Assembly (NCBI RefSeq): GCF_004564275.1
Contig: NZ_SPDV01000035.1
Coordinates: forward strand, 25,635-89,634
Direction of reading: 5' to 3'
DNA: 64,000 nucleotides
From: Sphingomonas parva (ex Maeng et al. 2020)
GTDB lineage: Bacteria; Pseudomonadota; Alphaproteobacteria; Sphingomonadales; Sphingomonadaceae
Part shown: positions 63,455 to 64,000 of the stretch, in pieces
Position numbering within the stretch: position 1 is the stretch's first letter
Layout: every line of letters begins with the position of its first letter
Translations under genes and position numbers: made by a program
The notes under the pieces: generated by a model
What the model was told of the DNA's origin: nothing
The model's input: only the letters and a program-made list of their open reading frames with translations
Databases searched by the model: none

Positions 63455-63529
63455 ATCGTGAAAGCGGGAGCAACAGAAATGTTCCGGCACCCTGGGGGGC
63501 GAGCGGCTGACCCGTTCAGTCCACGGATG

Positions 63530-64000
63530 TCGCTAGCACGTAAAGATGTCCGGCTTTCGTAGCACATCAAATGTCCGCTTCTTTCCTGTTCGACCTGTGG
63601 GATCGTGGGCGGTGCGGAGCACCGACCAGGAGGCCACAGGTCGGCCGCCGAGCAGACTTAAGCGGCCGATTTCGTGGGTCCTCCCTGTTCGATGACCAGG
63701 CGGCCATCGCTCATGTAGCCGGCGAGGCGCCTCGGACCGTGATAGATCGCGATGGAGCCGTCGCCTTGCTGACGCACCTGGACGGTCGCCTTGACGTAGT
63801 GACGGCGGTGACGCTGCTCGGGAATTTGCAGCACCAAGCCCTCGAAGCGGATGCAATTGTCGTTGCTGACGACCCGCTCGTGCTTGGCGCAGAGCACGCC
63901 GGCGAGATCGCCGACGAACGGGACAAAGGCATCACCCTCCTCGGCCGCAGCGACCGCGAAGCGGTCATTGTGCTCGAAGATGTAGCTCTCGCTGAGGAAG
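63530..64000 (-). mobile_element. 3' end of an ISNCY-like insertion sequence
   Basis: The transposase gene fragment 63658-64000 plus its outer flank. The flank contains two related short motifs, AAGATGTCCGGCTTT (63546-63560) and AAATGTCCGCTTCTT, typical of the repeated GATGTCC sites at ISNCY ends. I place the outer boundary near 63530, but no target-site duplication can be seen because the other end is outside the window. Confidence 0.55.
63658..64000 (-). CDS. ISNCY-like transposase, C-terminal part (5' end outside window)
   Basis: The 113 visible residues read FLSESYIFEHNDRFAVAAAE, then FVPFVGDLAGVLCAKHERVV, SNDNCIRFEGLVLQIPEQRH, RRHYVKATVQVRQQGDGSIA and IYHGPRRLAGYMSDGRLVIE. This is the C-terminal beta-barrel part of ISNCY and integrase-type transposases (VVSNDNC-x-RF-x-G is a clear mark). 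No stop interrupts the visible part. It ends in GGPTKSAA. The gene starts beyond base 64000, so whether the element is intact cannot be told. Confidence 0.85.
   Translation of the reverse strand, partial: FLSESYIFEHNDRFAVAAAEEGDAFVPFVGDLAGVLCAKHERVVSNDNCIRFEGLVLQIPEQRHRRHYVKATVQVRQQGDGSIAIYHGPRRLAGYMSDGRLVIEQGGPTKSAA

Overview
The window looks like a chromosomal segment of a high-G+C alphaproteobacterium, most likely a sphingomonad (Sphingomonadales). The supporting markers are a suf operon in the order rrf2-sufBCDSTA, a Usg protein, COQ9, DUF1489, DapD preceded by a pyrimidine 5'-nucleotidase, a ubiquinol-cytochrome c chaperone, a large TonB-dependent receptor, CtrA-like sites and a C-terminally degenerate RibBA. 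Gene density is high, many neighbours overlap by 1-4 bases, and no gene-free stretch exceeds about 300 bases. I saw no tRNA, rRNA or CRISPR array.

Region by region. 1-8.5 kb: a cyclophilin (cut by the window edge), MgtE, a MAPEG protein, DUF1489, a small zinc-ribbon protein, a cyclophilin lipoprotein, COQ9, a DOPA-dioxygenase-like protein, FeoAB behind a Fur-like site, and SSB. 8.5-10.1 kb: a lasso-peptide B2-like cysteine protease and a nucleotidyltransferase with no precursor or cyclase gene beside them. 10.1-19.7 kb: YceD, a cytochrome bc1 chaperone, BamE, MaeB, MutS and GlnD. 19.8-25.6 kb: a TonB-dependent receptor, infC and thrS. 25.8-31.5 kb is the most accessory-looking part: a Phd/YefM-type antitoxin gene with TGTACA operators and an unrecognised partner, an unknown membrane protein, a hydrolase, a TPR protein, a HTH/membrane-protein pair with its own operator, and an LprI-like protein. 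31.5-40.1 kb: glyoxalases I and II around a nitronate monooxygenase, small secreted proteins, a long-chain acyl-CoA ligase, gamma-glutamyltransferase and PyrD. 40.2-46.5 kb: the complete SUF Fe-S assembly operon, then usg. 46.5-53.4 kb: a REP-like repeat pair, a secreted subtilase with an apparent C-terminal beta-barrel, a nucleotidase-dapD pair, an unknown exported protein, TlpA, a small lipoprotein, and galU. 53.4-59 kb: a CorA/ZntB-like transporter and a compact SCPU-type chaperone-usher pilus operon. 59.1-62.6 kb: the riboflavin genes ribD-ribE-ribBX-ribH. 62.7-64 kb: a TonB energy transducer and the 3' end of an ISNCY-like transposase that runs off the window.

Functional links: feoAB, the TonB-dependent receptor, TonB and the suf operon together form an iron uptake and Fe-S assembly theme. 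The cyclophilins, BamE and TlpA serve the cell envelope. The least explained pieces are the B2/nucleotidyltransferase pair, the antitoxin with its non-standard partner, the hairpin over the ribosome site of the suf regulator, and a 13-bp sequence repeated at two overlapping gene junctions in the pilus operon.
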